Positions 1 through 9,237 are shown, counted from the first letter of the stretch. The stretch is DNA of 64,000 nt from an uncultured Flavobacteriaceae bacterium (GCA_947497145.1 CANMFQ010000011.1:120412-184411); one strand, 5' to 3'. The notes: a model not told the origin generated them from the letters alone. Numbers and translations: made by a program.

Positions 1-305
1 TTACTAAAGATTTTGTCAATGCTGAAGCCTTGGCTAAAGTAAAAGCTCATGGTCCTGAGCGAAAGCTTATTGCTTTTGAACTGGATGAGCGTGGTATTCC
101 AAGACACGGTTATGATATTGTAGACCAACAAGGCAAAAAAATAGGAAACGTAACTTCAGGTACCATGTCACCCTCGTTAGAAAAGGGCATTGGTTTGGGT
201 TATGTACCTACCGTTTTTTCAGATATAGGAAGTAAAATACACATTCAAATACGTAAAAAAAGCATACCGGCAACGGTAATAAAACTTCCTTTTTATAAAG
301 GCTAA
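1..305 (+). CDS. gcvT: Glycine cleavage system T protein (aminomethyltransferase), 3' end only
   Basis: The reading frame is open from base 3 and runs off the left edge, so only about the last 100 residues are present. The segment matches the C-terminal barrel of GcvT: a TKDF start, a KLIAFEL strand, then RHGYDI, GNVTSGTMSPSL and GIGLGYV, ending with an IRKK...PATVIKLPFY tail that is typical of the family. GcvT transfers the methylene group from the H-protein-bound intermediate to tetrahydrofolate and releases ammonia, in glycine degradation in the cytoplasm. The stop codon is at 303-305, eight bases before the next gene on the same strand, so the two are probably co-transcribed. The identification is firm. 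The gene is partial only because of the window edge. Confidence 0.93.
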   Translation, partial: TKDFVNAEALAKVKAHGPERKLIAFELDERGIPRHGYDIVDQQGKKIGNVTSGTMSPSLEKGIGLGYVPTVFSDIGSKIHIQIRKKSIPATVIKLPFYKG

Positions 306-313
306 TAATCTAC

Positions 314-1162
314 ATGGGTAGCAAGAAGAAGGCATTAAATGATGGGGGCAAAAAAATACTCATTCTAGGCGGAAGTGGTTTTCTAGGAAATGCCATTTAC
401 AAAGAACTTTGCAGCTATTTTGATACCTATGGCACGTATTGTGCTGCCCGAAGGTCATTTGAAAAAAACAAGCAATTTTTTAAATATGATATGAGAACAG
501 ATGATGTTTTTTCTTTGTTAGAAAAAATAAAACCTGATGTCATCATATCTGCATTACGGGGAGATTTTGCGGCTCAAATTCAAGCCCATCAACATATTGT
601 GGAATATATTTCAAAAACAGCATCAAAGCTCTATTTTATTTCTTCTGCCAATGTATTTGATGCCTATAGCAAATACCCATCTTATGAGCATGATAAAACA
701 TTGTCAGAAAGCATCTATGGTCGATTGAAAATAAAGATTGAAAATATGTTGTTGCGCCTACCCAAAGAAAGTATGGGTATTTTAAGAGTGCCCATGGTGT
801 TTGGTAATGGTTCACCAAGAATAAAACAAATCAAACAATTTATTTTAGCAAATGAACCTATAGAAGTTTTTCCTAACCTAATTCTGAATGTTACCAATGA
901 CGATAAATTAACACAACAAATTCATTACCTTATCAATCATAATAAAAGTGGTATTTTTCACTTAGGTAGTAGTGATTTGGTACATCATGAAGATTTTATC
1001 AAAGAAGTATTGGAACGCATCGGAAATTTCAATCCTATCTACAAAAGAGTATTTACTACCAATGAAGAACGTTATTTAGCGGTATTGCCAAAAGTTAATA
1101 AGCTCCCTAAAAACCTTCAAATAAAGTACCAAGAAATTATTGACCACCATATTTTGAGCTAA
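314..1162 (+). CDS. NAD-dependent epimerase / RmlD-like sugar nucleotide reductase family protein
   Basis: 282 aa. A Rossmann nucleotide-binding motif (ILGGSGFLG) lies near residues 17-25, and a YFISSANVFD strand followed by a YGRLK segment fits the Tyr-x-x-x-Lys catalytic pair of extended short-chain dehydrogenases. The overall pattern is closest to the RmlD (dTDP-4-dehydrorhamnose reductase) type of sugar nucleotide-binding protein. The substrate cannot be read from the sequence, and no nucleotide-sugar genes surround it, so a biosynthetic role in rhamnose is not claimed. It starts eight bases after gcvT and is followed by the pterin dehydratase gene 43 bases later, consistent with one transcription unit. 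The N-terminal extension of about 12 residues before the Rossmann strand makes the exact start slightly uncertain. Confidence 0.8.
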   Translation: MGSKKKALNDGGKKILILGGSGFLGNAIYKELCSYFDTYGTYCAARRSFEKNKQFFKYDMRTDDVFSLLEKIKPDVIISALRGDFAAQIQAHQHIVEYISKTASKLYFISSANVFDAYSKYPSYEHDKTLSESIYGRLKIKIENMLLRLPKESMGILRVPMVFGNGSPRIKQIKQFILANEPIEVFPNLILNVTNDDKLTQQIHYLINHNKSGIFHLGSSDLVHHEDFIKEVLERIGNFNPIYKRVFTTNEERYLAVLPKVNKLPKNLQIKYQEIIDHHILS

Positions 1163-1205
1163 TATTAACCAAAGGATACCTTTAGTAAATTTAAAAACAA
1201 GAAAA

Positions 1206-1493
1206 ATGGAAAAATTACCAGAACGACAAATACAGGAATATCTAGAGAAATTAGATGGATGGGAATATGTTGATGGTGCCATTGAAACCTCCTTCGAATT
1301 TGCGAATTTTAAAGAGGCGTTTGCTACCATGACAAGAATTGCATTTGAATGTGAGGCTCAAAACCACCATCCAGACTGGAGTAATGTGTACAAAAATTTA
1401 CATATTAGACTAAACACCCATGATGCAGGTGGCGTTACAGAGAAAGATTTCAAACTAGCGCATACTATCGAAGAAATAATGGAAGGAGAATAA
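1206..1493 (+). CDS. phhB: 4a-hydroxytetrahydrobiopterin dehydratase (pterin-4-alpha-carbinolamine dehydratase)
   Basis: 95 aa, the usual length of the PCD/DCoH family. The hallmark active-site segment is visible: NHHPDWSNVY around residues 57-66, followed by VxxxLxTHDAGGVTEKD and an alpha-helix to the end. The enzyme dehydrates 4a-hydroxy-tetrahydropterin formed by aromatic amino acid hydroxylases, so that the pterin cofactor can be reduced again. No phenylalanine hydroxylase is in this window. The start ATG follows a purine-rich leader. It sits 43 bases after the epimerase-like gene and 130 bases before the YebC gene, which has its own promoter-like sequence. Confidence 0.93.
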   Translation: MEKLPERQIQEYLEKLDGWEYVDGAIETSFEFANFKEAFATMTRIAFECEAQNHHPDWSNVYKNLHIRLNTHDAGGVTEKDFKLAHTIEEIMEGE

Positions 1494-1564
1494 CGTTAAC
1501 TAGTGTCTCAAATACATAAAGCACACTAATTTTCTGGCTTGTTTAATACCTGTTGCTTTTTAGC

Positions 1565-1594
1565 TTGTGCTTGCCATTGATTTTCTTAAATTTG
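1565..1594 (+). promoter_or_regulatory. Bacteroidota-type promoter upstream of the YebC-family gene
   Basis: TTG at 1565-1567, a 19-base spacer and TAAATTTG at 1587-1594 match the Bacteroidota housekeeping promoter pattern (TTG near -33, TAnnTTTG near -7). The predicted start of transcription would be about 20 to 25 bases before the ATG at 1624. Identified by eye from the consensus only. Confidence 0.6.
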
Positions 1595-1623
1595 TACCTA
1601 TTCAACAATACTAATTTTAAATT

Positions 1624-2334
1624 ATGGGAAGAGCTTTTGAATTTAGAAAAGCACGTAAAATGAAACGCTGGTCGGCAATGTCGAAAGCTTTTACGCGCAT
1701 TGGTAAAGATATTGTGATGGCAGTGAAAGAAGGAGGCCCTGACCCCGATTCTAATTCACGACTTAGAGCAGTAATTCAAAATGCCAAGTCTGTAAACATG
1801 CCTAAAGACAATATAGAACGTGCTATAAAAAGGGCAAGTGACAAAAATCTTGGCGATTACAAAGAAGTATTATTTGAAGGCTACGCACCCCATGGCATTG
1901 CTATTTTGGTAGAAACTGCAACCGATAACAATACAAGAACTGTAGCCAACGTAAGAAGCTATTTCAACAAATGTAACGGTAGCCTAGGTACCTCAGGGTC
2001 AGTAGAGTTTATGTTTGACCACACTTGTAATTTTAGAATTCCGGCTGAAGGTATTGACCCCGAAGAACTCGAATTAGAAATGATTGATTTTGGCGCTGAA
2101 GAAGTTTTTGTAGACGATGATGGTATTTTAATTTATGCCCCATTCGAAAGTTTTGGTGCGATTCAAAAAGAATTAGAAAGTAGAGAAATAGAGATTCTCT
2201 CATCAGGTTTTGAGCGCATTCCGCAAGTGACCAAACAACTTTCTGCAGAAGAAGCTGCCGATGTGGAGAAATTATTAGAAAAAATTGAAGAAGATGATGA
2301 TGTACAAAACGTATATCATACGATGCAAGAATAG
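1624..2334 (+). CDS. yebC: YebC/PmpR/TACO1-family protein
   Basis: 236 aa, full family length. The N-terminus MGRAFEFRKARK with the MKRWSAMSKAFTRIGKDI helix is the flavobacterial version of the YebC start. It is followed by the conserved PDPDSNSRLR and NMPKDNIERAIKRA segments, then EGYAPHG and the acidic C-terminal part. Members bind DNA as regulators in some bacteria. In others, and in mitochondria (TACO1), they assist translation, recently linked to translation through proline-rich stretches. Which role applies here cannot be told from sequence. The gene has its own promoter-like motif at 1565-1594 and ends about 120 bases before a hairpin terminator shared with the convergent gene. Confidence 0.95.
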   Translation: MGRAFEFRKARKMKRWSAMSKAFTRIGKDIVMAVKEGGPDPDSNSRLRAVIQNAKSVNMPKDNIERAIKRASDKNLGDYKEVLFEGYAPHGIAILVETATDNNTRTVANVRSYFNKCNGSLGTSGSVEFMFDHTCNFRIPAEGIDPEELELEMIDFGAEEVFVDDDGILIYAPFESFGAIQKELESREIEILSSGFERIPQVTKQLSAEEAADVEKLLEKIEEDDDVQNVYHTMQE

Positions 2335-2449
2335 CTAAAAGTCAATATTGTGGATTTAAAAATGGAATATCCGCAACGAGTTGTATGTTAAAAATGGTTT
2401 TGAAATAATCAATGTGATATGTACCACTAAGCCAGTTAAAAAATTATAA

Positions 2450-2487
2450 AAAAAAAGAGGCTCCGTTTTAGGAAGCCTCTTTTTTTA
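2450..2487. terminator. Bidirectional hairpin terminator between yebC and the BspA-like gene
   Basis: AGAGGCT(C)C pairs with GG(A)AGCCTCT around a short GTTTTA loop at about 2456-2480. An A-run precedes it and a T-run follows it, so it can act as an intrinsic terminator in both directions for the two convergent genes. Confidence 0.8.
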
Positions 2488-2498
2488 TGAAGTACAAC

Positions 2499-5400
2499 TT
2501 AACGTTCAATAGCCATCTGTTTTTGGTATGGCACTCCGTTTTTATCAATGGTTTTAACAAAATAAACACCTTTAGGCAAGCTACTTACGTTTACCTTATA
2601 AACACCATCTGAACCGATGCTACTTGCTGGTATTGTTTTTAAAACTCTGCCTAAAATATCATACACATAAATATCATTTGTTAAGGCAGTTCCTTTGGGT
2701 GTTTTTAACGCTATAGTCGTTTCAGAAGAAGCTGGGTTGGGTGACAGACGAAGACTTCGCACAGTTGCATTTGCTTGCTTAGCACTAGTAACAGCTGCAA
2801 CTGGTGCCGTAACAGTTAACACTGGCGGATTGCTACTTTCATCAGAAGCAAAAGCCACATCGTTACCAGCACTATGCTTCACAATCAGCGTGATTACGCC
2901 CCCAGTTGGTATTTGACTGGCATTTAAACGCCAAGTCTTTGTTTGCCCAAGGCTATGCGTGCCTGAAATTGAGGCTAAGGCATTACCAACAGCGACAGGT
3001 TTATTGCTTCCATTAAGTCCGCTTTCTGTCCAGTTTGAATGGCTACCCATAAAGACTTCTAAGGTACCATGCCCGGGGTCACTAGCCACTTGCATTTTTA
3101 GCTCAGCTTCAGTAACTGTCCCGGTAAAAGCACTTAAATCGTATTTCATGTACACTACACGCCTTCCTTCTTCGGCTCGTAATATCGGCCCTGTTGGGTA
3201 CGGATTGGAAGACCCTTGTAAAAAGGTTGCTTCAAGTAAATTGGCAGAGGTCGCTGTACCACTTGAGCAATCATCACTTTTACCGCCGTCGGTAATTTCC
3301 CAATCTAATTCATCTATTAATTTTTGACGAGCAATTTCTCCTTCGCAATAACGCATACTAGGTGCGTTAATATAAGTACGCGCTACATCATTATTTGCAA
3401 AAGCCATTAAAAGAGCATCATAATTTGCTACTGACAAGCCACTTACAAAATAATCCATCTCACGGGCAGTTGTAAAATTCCATCCAGATATATCTTGATC
3501 AAAGACACCAGAGAACATCTCTTCCATATTGGTAACGCTGCTTACATCCCAATCACCAAGAGGCTGATTAAAAGGGCTACTTGTAAACATTCTACGCATG
3601 GATGTTACCTTTGAAACATCCCAATCACCAATATCCTGATTAAAACTAGTGCTACGAAACATCCTAGACATATTTGTAACCTGACTAACATCCCAATCAC
3701 CAATAACTTGATTGAAACTTAAAGCAGCCCAAAACATTCCATCCATATTAGTTACATTACTCACATCCCAATCACCTATAGCTTGATTAAAACCTTCAGC
3801 ATGATAAAACATAAAACTCATATCCCTTACATTTCCTACATCCCAATTACCTACAGCCTGATTGAATGCTATATCAGTATCAGCAAAAAGGTAAGACATA
3901 TCTACTACTGTACTAACATTCCAACTGTTTATCATAGCATTTATAGTTGGTGATGATTGATTAAACATACTACGCATGGAAGTTACAGCACTTAGATTAG
4001 GCACGTCCATTGCTCGTATTTCAATTGCTGCGGTATTTGCAAAGGCTGACTCCATACTACTCCATTTAATATCACCCCATTGATCAACTGCTTTAAATTT
4101 GCCATATTCACCATCAGAAACAACTATTCTTGGAAAAACTCCTGTAATCGATATTTGATATGTTCCAGCAGATTCATAGTCATGTGTAATATCACTGGTT
4201 ACTCCAGTATCTGAAGTCCCATCTCCCCAATTGACCGTATAGTTGTATGTCTCATCTGGATGCGTTGGAATGGTAATTTTATTATTACTCCTTTCTGTCA
4301 TCCAAGTAGTAATAAATGGTTGTTGCACATTCTCTACAACCTTAAAACTAATACTAAAAGGATCGCCTGCGCTACCTCCAGCACCTGCTGCCGAATACGA
4401 AGTTGCTGTAACAGCATAATCACCAGCCGGAAATAACGTACCAGCATAATTACCATTAACATCACCATAAAGCGCATAAGGAGCTAAACTTTCGGTCTGT
4501 GTTTTTGATAAGGCACCACTCAATTGCAAACGAACACTTTTTGTATCTGCCGAAGCATTGGCTCTGATATTCATTTTGGTATTGGGATACGCATTCAAAT
4601 TGATTTCCATTCCTTCAGTTAGTGCTACAATATCTTCATTGGTATCGGCATTGACCAAAGTAAAACTTGAGATTGTATTGGCAGTATTGCAATCATCACT
4701 TTTACCGCCGTCAGTAATTTGCCAACCTAAATCATCAATTAATTTTTGACGAGCAATTTCTCCTTCGCAATAACGCATACTTGGCGCATTAATACGTGTA
4801 CGCGCTACATCATTATTTGCAAAAGCCATTAAAAGAGCATCATAATTTACTACTGACAAGCCACTTACAAAATAATCCATCTCACGGGCAGTTGTAAAAT
4901 TCCATCCAGATATATCTTGATCAAAGACACCAGAGAACATCTCTTCCATATTGGTAACGTTACTTACATCCCAATCACCAAGAGGCTGATTAAAAGGGCT
5001 ACTTGTAAACATTCTACGCATGGATGTTACCTTTGAAACATCCCAATCACCAATATCCTGATTAAAACTAGTGCTACGAAACATCCTAGACATATTTGTA
5101 ACCTGACTAACATCCCAATCACCAATAACTTGATTGAAACTTAAAGCAGCCCAAAACATTCCATCCATATTAGTTACATTACTCACATCCCAATCACCTA
5201 TAGCTTGATTAAAACCTTCAGCATGATAAAACATAAAACTCATGTCCCTTACATTTCCTACATCCCAATTACCTACAGCCTGATTGAATGCTATATCAGT
5301 ATCAGCAAAAAGGTAAGACATATCTACCACTGTACTAACATTCCAACTGTTTATCATAGCATTTATAGTTGGTGATGATTGATTAAACATACTACGCATG

Positions 5401-6260
5401 GAAGTTACAGCACTTAAATTAGGCACGTCCATTGCTCGTATTTCAATCGCTCCGGTATTTGCAAAAGCTGACTCCATACTACTCCATTTAATATCACCCC
5501 ATTGATCAACTGCTTTAAATTTGCCATATTCACCATCAGAAACAACTATTCTTGGAAAAACTCCTGTAATCGATATTTGATATGTTCCAGCAGATTCATA
5601 GTCATGTGTAATATCACTGGTTACTCCCGTATCTGAAGACCCATCTCCCCAATTGACCGTATAGTTGTATGTCTCATCTGGATGCGTTGGAATGGTAATT
5701 TTATTATTACTCCTTTCTGTCATCCAAGTAGTAATAAATGGTTGTTGTGCTGCCGTTTCTACAACCTTAAAATTAATACTAAAAGGATCACCTGCAACAC
5801 CACCAGCGCCAGTCGCTGAATATGACGTTGCCGTAATAGTATAATCACCAGCCAGAAATAATGTACCAGCGTAATTACCATTAACGTCACCATAAAGCGC
5901 ATAAGGAGCTACACTTTCGGTCTGTGTTTTTGATAAGGCACCACTCAATTGCAAACGAACACTTTTTGTGTCCGAAGAAGCATTGGCTCTAATATTAAAT
6001 TTGGTATTGGGATACGCATTCAAATTGATTTCCATTCCTTCGGATAGTGCTACAATATCTTCATTGGTATCGGCATTGACCAAGGTGAAGCTTGAGATTG
6101 AATTCATAGCATCTTCAATTTCACCATTACTATCACTAACGAGCTCGTTACAACTAGTTCCTATTTCTGGCCAAGCGCTATTATGCGCTGAAATTTCAAA
6201 AAAAGCAAATACAATAAAAAATAAGGCGACAATGTTTTGGTAATTTTTTTTCATGATCAT
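2499..6260 (-). CDS. Secreted BspA-like surface protein: two PKD-plus-DUF285 repeats, DNRLRE-type domain, T9SS type A sorting domain
   Basis: 1253 aa. Order: signal peptide (about residues 1-25, MKKNYQN start then a hydrophobic stretch); two almost identical units of about 474 residues (roughly 50-523 and 524-997); a DNRLRE/CBM96-like beta domain (about 1000-1165, with VYMKYDLS and VTLIVKHS-like strands); and a T9SS type A C-terminal sorting domain (LRLSPNPASSETTI to the end). Each unit has an Ig-like start, a PKD-like segment with VNWGDG and the THDYESAGTY motif, then six to eight repeats of the DUF285 type (FNQxIGDWDVSxVTxMxxMF), the fold of BspA-like leucine-rich surface proteins. The product is expected to cross the inner membrane by Sec and the outer membrane by T9SS and to be anchored or released at the surface. 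BspA proteins often mediate adhesion. The ligand is unknown. The gene stands alone. An ATG two codons downstream (6254) is an equally likely start. Confidence 0.9.
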   Translation of the reverse strand: MIMKKNYQNIVALFFIVFAFFEISAHNSAWPEIGTSCNELVSDSNGEIEDAMNSISSFTLVNADTNEDIVALSEGMEINLNAYPNTKFNIRANASSDTKSVRLQLSGALSKTQTESVAPYALYGDVNGNYAGTLFLAGDYTITATSYSATGAGGVAGDPFSINFKVVETAAQQPFITTWMTERSNNKITIPTHPDETYNYTVNWGDGSSDTGVTSDITHDYESAGTYQISITGVFPRIVVSDGEYGKFKAVDQWGDIKWSSMESAFANTGAIEIRAMDVPNLSAVTSMRSMFNQSSPTINAMINSWNVSTVVDMSYLFADTDIAFNQAVGNWDVGNVRDMSFMFYHAEGFNQAIGDWDVSNVTNMDGMFWAALSFNQVIGDWDVSQVTNMSRMFRSTSFNQDIGDWDVSKVTSMRRMFTSSPFNQPLGDWDVSNVTNMEEMFSGVFDQDISGWNFTTAREMDYFVSGLSVVNYDALLMAFANNDVARTRINAPSMRYCEGEIARQKLIDDLGWQITDGGKSDDCNTANTISSFTLVNADTNEDIVALTEGMEINLNAYPNTKMNIRANASADTKSVRLQLSGALSKTQTESLAPYALYGDVNGNYAGTLFPAGDYAVTATSYSAAGAGGSAGDPFSISFKVVENVQQPFITTWMTERSNNKITIPTHPDETYNYTVNWGDGTSDTGVTSDITHDYESAGTYQISITGVFPRIVVSDGEYGKFKAVDQWGDIKWSSMESAFANTAAIEIRAMDVPNLSAVTSMRSMFNQSSPTINAMINSWNVSTVVDMSYLFADTDIAFNQAVGNWDVGNVRDMSFMFYHAEGFNQAIGDWDVSNVTNMDGMFWAALSFNQVIGDWDVSQVTNMSRMFRSTSFNQDIGDWDVSKVTSMRRMFTSSPFNQPLGDWDVSSVTNMEEMFSGVFDQDISGWNFTTAREMDYFVSGLSVANYDALLMAFANNDVARTYINAPSMRYCEGEIARQKLIDELDWEITDGGKSDDCSSGTATSANLLEATFLQGSSNPYPTGPILRAEEGRRVVYMKYDLSAFTGTVTEAELKMQVASDPGHGTLEVFMGSHSNWTESGLNGSNKPVAVGNALASISGTHSLGQTKTWRLNASQIPTGGVITLIVKHSAGNDVAFASDESSNPPVLTVTAPVAAVTSAKQANATVRSLRLSPNPASSETTIALKTPKGTALTNDIYVYDILGRVLKTIPASSIGSDGVYKVNVSSLPKGVYFVKTIDKNGVPYQKQMAIER
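3268..4690 (-). repeat. 1.42 kb tandem repeat, copy 2 (C-terminal unit of the BspA-like gene)
   Basis: This unit matches 4690-6115 at an offset of 1422 bases, rising to 1425 after a one-codon indel near 4325 and 5755 (VQQ versus AAQQ). Differences seen are scattered single bases, most of them between the PKD and DUF285 parts. The repeat begins with the serine/threonine-rich Ig-like strand and ends after a Cys-containing segment rich in Asp. Confidence 0.93.
4690..6115 (-). repeat. 1.42 kb tandem repeat, copy 1 (N-terminal unit of the BspA-like gene)
   Basis: Partner of 3268-4690, nearly identical at base level over about 1.42 kb. Examples of differences: TCCGGTATTT at 5451-5460 versus TGCGGTATTT in the other copy, and synonymous third-position changes. 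Confidence 0.93.
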
Positions 6261-6720
6261 TGTTGGTTTTTTGGATTTAATTTATTGATAAAATAAAGTT
6301 CTCGGTATTAATCACTTAAATATATAACAACAATATTTCAGCGATATAAAAACCCCTCGTAAATAGTTGTATAACGAATATTATCGATGAAATGCACTTT
6401 TCAAAATCAATAAAACACTTTCTATATTTTTTGTCCAGTATCGAAGTTATTATCATTCAAGAAATTTGAAGAAGAAATATTTTTAGCCCTAGAATTTGAT
6501 ACACTATACACCTGTAAACGCCACTAAAAGCTTACAAAAAAGATACAATGCCTCCTTAAAAGCTATACTATGGCATTGCCATGGTTACGATAAAAAATTA
6601 ATGCGCAATTATAACGAGTAGTCGTAATTAAAAAACTTCTTTTGAAGAAAACACCAGCTTTAAGCTTTGTATCAAAAAAATCATTTGACATTGCGTATCA
6701 AGCCATGAGCATGGAAAGTA
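6261..6720. other. Intergenic region, 460 bp, no gene seen
   Basis: AT-rich spacer between the start of the BspA-like gene and the stop of the acyltransferase gene (both on the minus strand). It must hold the promoter of the BspA-like gene, but I found no convincing TAnnTTTG box. Short inverted repeats are present (for example AACTTCTTTTGAAG near 6630) without a clear function. No open frame there has protein-like features. Confidence 0.5.
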
Positions 6721-7263
6721 CTAGTAACTATTTTCAGGCACTTTACCTTTCACGCCTTTAAAAAAAGCTTCATAGGTTTTAAAATCAGCTTGTATATCAC
6801 CTGTAGTCAAATATGGCTCAGACAGTTTAACCTGCTTATTACCATAATCAAAGGCAACCAAAACTATAGGTACTGCTGCCGTTTGTGCTATATAATAAAA
6901 GCCTGTTTTCCATTTTGACACCTTTTTTCGGGTACCTTCTGGAGCAATGGTTAATCGAAATTTCTTGCGTTCTTTAAATACTGCTGCTGTAGCACTAACG
7001 GTATCATTATTTTTACTACGATCTATTGGCGCACCTCCCACCCATTTAAAAAACCATCCGTAGGGTCTTTTAAAGAGGCTCTTTTTTCCTATCCAATTGA
7101 TTTCTTCACTCCATACTCTGCGAATTAACAATCCTAAAAAAAAATCAATATTGCTGGTATGTGGCACAACTACAAAAACACATTTATCTAAATGAGAAGG
7201 AAAATCACCTACCATTTTCCATCCTAAAAGCTTGAAATAAATAAATTTAGCTAGTTTTTGCAT
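6721..7263 (-). CDS. PlsC-like lysophospholipid acyltransferase family protein
   Basis: 180 aa. The acyltransferase motifs are visible: HTSNID (the H-x4-D catalytic motif) near residue 35, GGAPIDRSK near 76, and IAPEGTRKK (the EGTR motif) near 107, followed by WKTGFYYIA and PIVLVAFDYG. Proteins of this size in the 1-acyl-glycerol-3-phosphate acyltransferase superfamily move acyl chains onto glycerol phosphate or other lipid acceptors at the inner membrane. It is shorter than typical PlsC (about 240 aa) and lacks an obvious N-terminal membrane helix, so the acceptor is uncertain. It lies 150 bases downstream of the kdsB-HAD-KdnB-like group on the same strand, which might hint at a lipid A link but is not proof. 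Confidence 0.88.
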   Translation of the reverse strand: MQKLAKFIYFKLLGWKMVGDFPSHLDKCVFVVVPHTSNIDFFLGLLIRRVWSEEINWIGKKSLFKRPYGWFFKWVGGAPIDRSKNNDTVSATAAVFKERKKFRLTIAPEGTRKKVSKWKTGFYYIAQTAAVPIVLVAFDYGNKQVKLSEPYLTTGDIQADFKTYEAFFKGVKGKVPENSY

Positions 7264-7415
7264 ATTGGGATAGTTCTACTGTTTGTAAAGGATTAAAATT
7301 ATGTACGCCGTCTTTTTGTACTTCCAATTAATATAGGCGCATTGATATTAGAACACTAAATCACGCCTTACCAAAAGTAAAACAAACTGTGCTTATTCAA
7401 GTAGCACAAAGGCTC

Positions 7416-8534
7416 TTAAATTTTTTCAAATATACTTCTTAGTTTTTTGGGTGTAATACGATCACGCCAGTGCTTACCCAAAGCGTTTTCCCACAACGGC
7501 TCCATCCCCATAGAAACCTTTATCATGGTATCAAAATCACTATCATTTAGATACGAACATATCCCTTTGGGCAGTTTAATCTCATGTTTCTTTAGCATTT
7601 CATTGAAAATTTTAACCCCTTCAGGATAAAACTCTTCCAAATATTGAAACACTAAACAATTACCTATACCGTGTCTCACACCTAATAGGTACGAAAGTCC
7701 GTAGCTCATTGCATGGGCCACCCCTACTTGAGAATAAGCGATACTCATACCGCCATGCCAAGAAGCCATCATTAATTTATTGCGCGCATCTTCAGGAGAC
7801 AAATCACCTAAATACACTTCTTTACAAAGTTCTAATGCTTTTTCACCATAGCTTTGACTAAAGGTATTTAAAAAAGTACCTGTTAATGATTCTATACAAT
7901 GTATATAACAGTCCATACCGGTATAAAACCATTGTTCTTTTGACATTCCTTTGGTTAAATTAGGATCTAAAACAACCTGATCAAAAGGTGTATAATCTGA
8001 ATTAATTCCGAGCTTTTTTTCTGGCCCCAAAAGCACAGTTGTTCTTGATACTTCAGCCCCGGTACCACTTATTGTTGGTATCCCAACATGATAAACGGCA
8101 GGGTTGTTTACCAAATCCCAACCTTGATATTGTGCTGCACCGCCTTTATTGGTTAAAATAATAGCTACTGCCTTGGCCAAATCTAACAAAGTACCACCAC
8201 CTATACCAATGATACCAGATGGTAACTCAGAAAAAGCAGCTGTAATTTTAGCTACCAAAGCATCTACTTGGGCTGTTTTTGGTTCTTTATTTGCTGATAT
8301 AAAAATTACCTCATCATTGTAGGCTAGTGGAATTCTTTCTGCCAAGGAACTTCCTTCAAAAACATCATCTACCAAAAAGATAAAAGGAGCATCAACGCTT
8401 TTTCGTTTAGGCGTTAAAATATCACCTAGTTGACTAAAACTATCAGCACCAAACACAACCCGAGGCACCATTGGAAAATTTCGGTAAGTTGTTACTGCAA
8501 CATGTTGGTCTGTCCCCATTTTTATTTTATTCAT
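7416..8534 (-). CDS. kdnB: Iron-containing alcohol dehydrogenase, probable Kdo 8-oxidase (KdnB-like)
   Basis: 372 aa. Group III Fe-dependent alcohol dehydrogenase fold: the NAD-binding GIGGGTLLDLAKAVA segment near residues 112-126, PTISGTGAEVSRT near 153, and metal-ligand histidines in MDCYIHCIES, VGVAHAMSYGLSY and VRHGIGN. The N-terminal VPRVVFGADSFSQL and the C-terminal WRDRITPKKLRSIFEKI resemble KdnB of Shewanella, which oxidises Kdo at C8 before amination by KdnA to give 8-amino-Kdo. Context supports this: HAD phosphatase (4 bases upstream) and kdsB directly before it on the same strand. No KdnA-type aminotransferase is within the window, so the pathway cannot be confirmed here. The alternative is another sugar-alcohol oxidation. 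Confidence 0.75.
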   Translation of the reverse strand: MNKIKMGTDQHVAVTTYRNFPMVPRVVFGADSFSQLGDILTPKRKSVDAPFIFLVDDVFEGSSLAERIPLAYNDEVIFISANKEPKTAQVDALVAKITAAFSELPSGIIGIGGGTLLDLAKAVAIILTNKGGAAQYQGWDLVNNPAVYHVGIPTISGTGAEVSRTTVLLGPEKKLGINSDYTPFDQVVLDPNLTKGMSKEQWFYTGMDCYIHCIESLTGTFLNTFSQSYGEKALELCKEVYLGDLSPEDARNKLMMASWHGGMSIAYSQVGVAHAMSYGLSYLLGVRHGIGNCLVFQYLEEFYPEGVKIFNEMLKKHEIKLPKGICSYLNDSDFDTMIKVSMGMEPLWENALGKHWRDRITPKKLRSIFEKI

Positions 8535-8538
8535 TAAC

Positions 8539-9237
8539 TTACAAATAGTTCAACACTTCTTTTAGTTGATTAATTTTAAGGTATTTAAAATCAATCTTAG
8601 TCGCTGACACTTCTTCATGCTGCCAAGTGGTGTGAAAAGGGACATGTACCGCTTGTGCACCAATATTTAAAATTGGTAGTACATCTGACTTTAGTGAATT
8701 ACCAATCATTAAAAATTCTTCCTTTTGAATTTCTAAATGATTTAGCAAATTTAGATAATTCTCCTCCTTTTTATCACTTAAAACTTCAATATGATGAAAA
8801 TATGTTGACAAGCCCGATTTTTCAACTTTTCGTTCTTGATCCAACAAGTCGCCTTTGGTTAACACAATTAAACGATACTTTTCACTCAAATGTTCTAACA
8901 CCTCTTTTACATCGTCAAGCAACTCTACAGGCTGCATCAACATCTTTTTACCAAGATTCAAAATTTCTGAAATGGTTGCTTGTGAAACCGTATGGTTCGA
9001 TATTTCTAATGCCGACTCTATCATAGAAAGCACGAAACCTTTAACCCCATAACCGTAAATTTCAAGGTTTTGAATTTCTTTTTTAAACAATTCTTGGTCT
9101 ATCTTATTTTTAGTTTCATAACCATCTAATAAGCAAGCAAAGGCAGCTTCAGTTTCTCTAAAATAGGTTTCGTTAACCCAAAGCGTATCATCAGCATCAA
9201 AACCAATGACTTTAATATTTTTAAAATCTACTTCCAT
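8539..9237 (-). CDS. HAD-superfamily hydrolase with C1-type cap
   Basis: 232 aa. Motif I is FDADDTLW (nucleophile and acid/base Asp) at about residues 13-20, motif II VLTKGD near 125, motif III Lys in the YRL...KVEKSGL region, and motif [10 protein letters not shown] near 179. The helical insertion between motif I and II is a C1 cap, as in YjjG-type nucleotidases and phosphoglycolate-type phosphatases. It is not the short tetrameric KdsC type. It overlaps the end of kdsB by 10 bases and leads into the KdnB-like gene with a 4-base gap, so it is translated as part of a three-gene unit. A phosphatase role in the same sugar pathway is plausible but inferred. Confidence 0.85.
   Translation of the reverse strand: MEVDFKNIKVIGFDADDTLWVNETYFRETEAAFACLLDGYETKNKIDQELFKKEIQNLEIYGYGVKGFVLSMIESALEISNHTVSQATISEILNLGKKMLMQPVELLDDVKEVLEHLSEKYRLIVLTKGDLLDQERKVEKSGLSTYFHHIEVLSDKKEENYLNLLNHLEIQKEEFLMIGNSLKSDVLPILNIGAQAVHVPFHTTWQHEEVSATKIDFKYLKINQLKEVLNYL

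Noticed and set aside
3268..6115. CRISPR-like or tandem repeat array
   Set aside because: The repeats are in-frame coding units of one protein (about 474 aa each) plus internal 24-residue DUF285 repeats, not short direct repeats with unique spacers.
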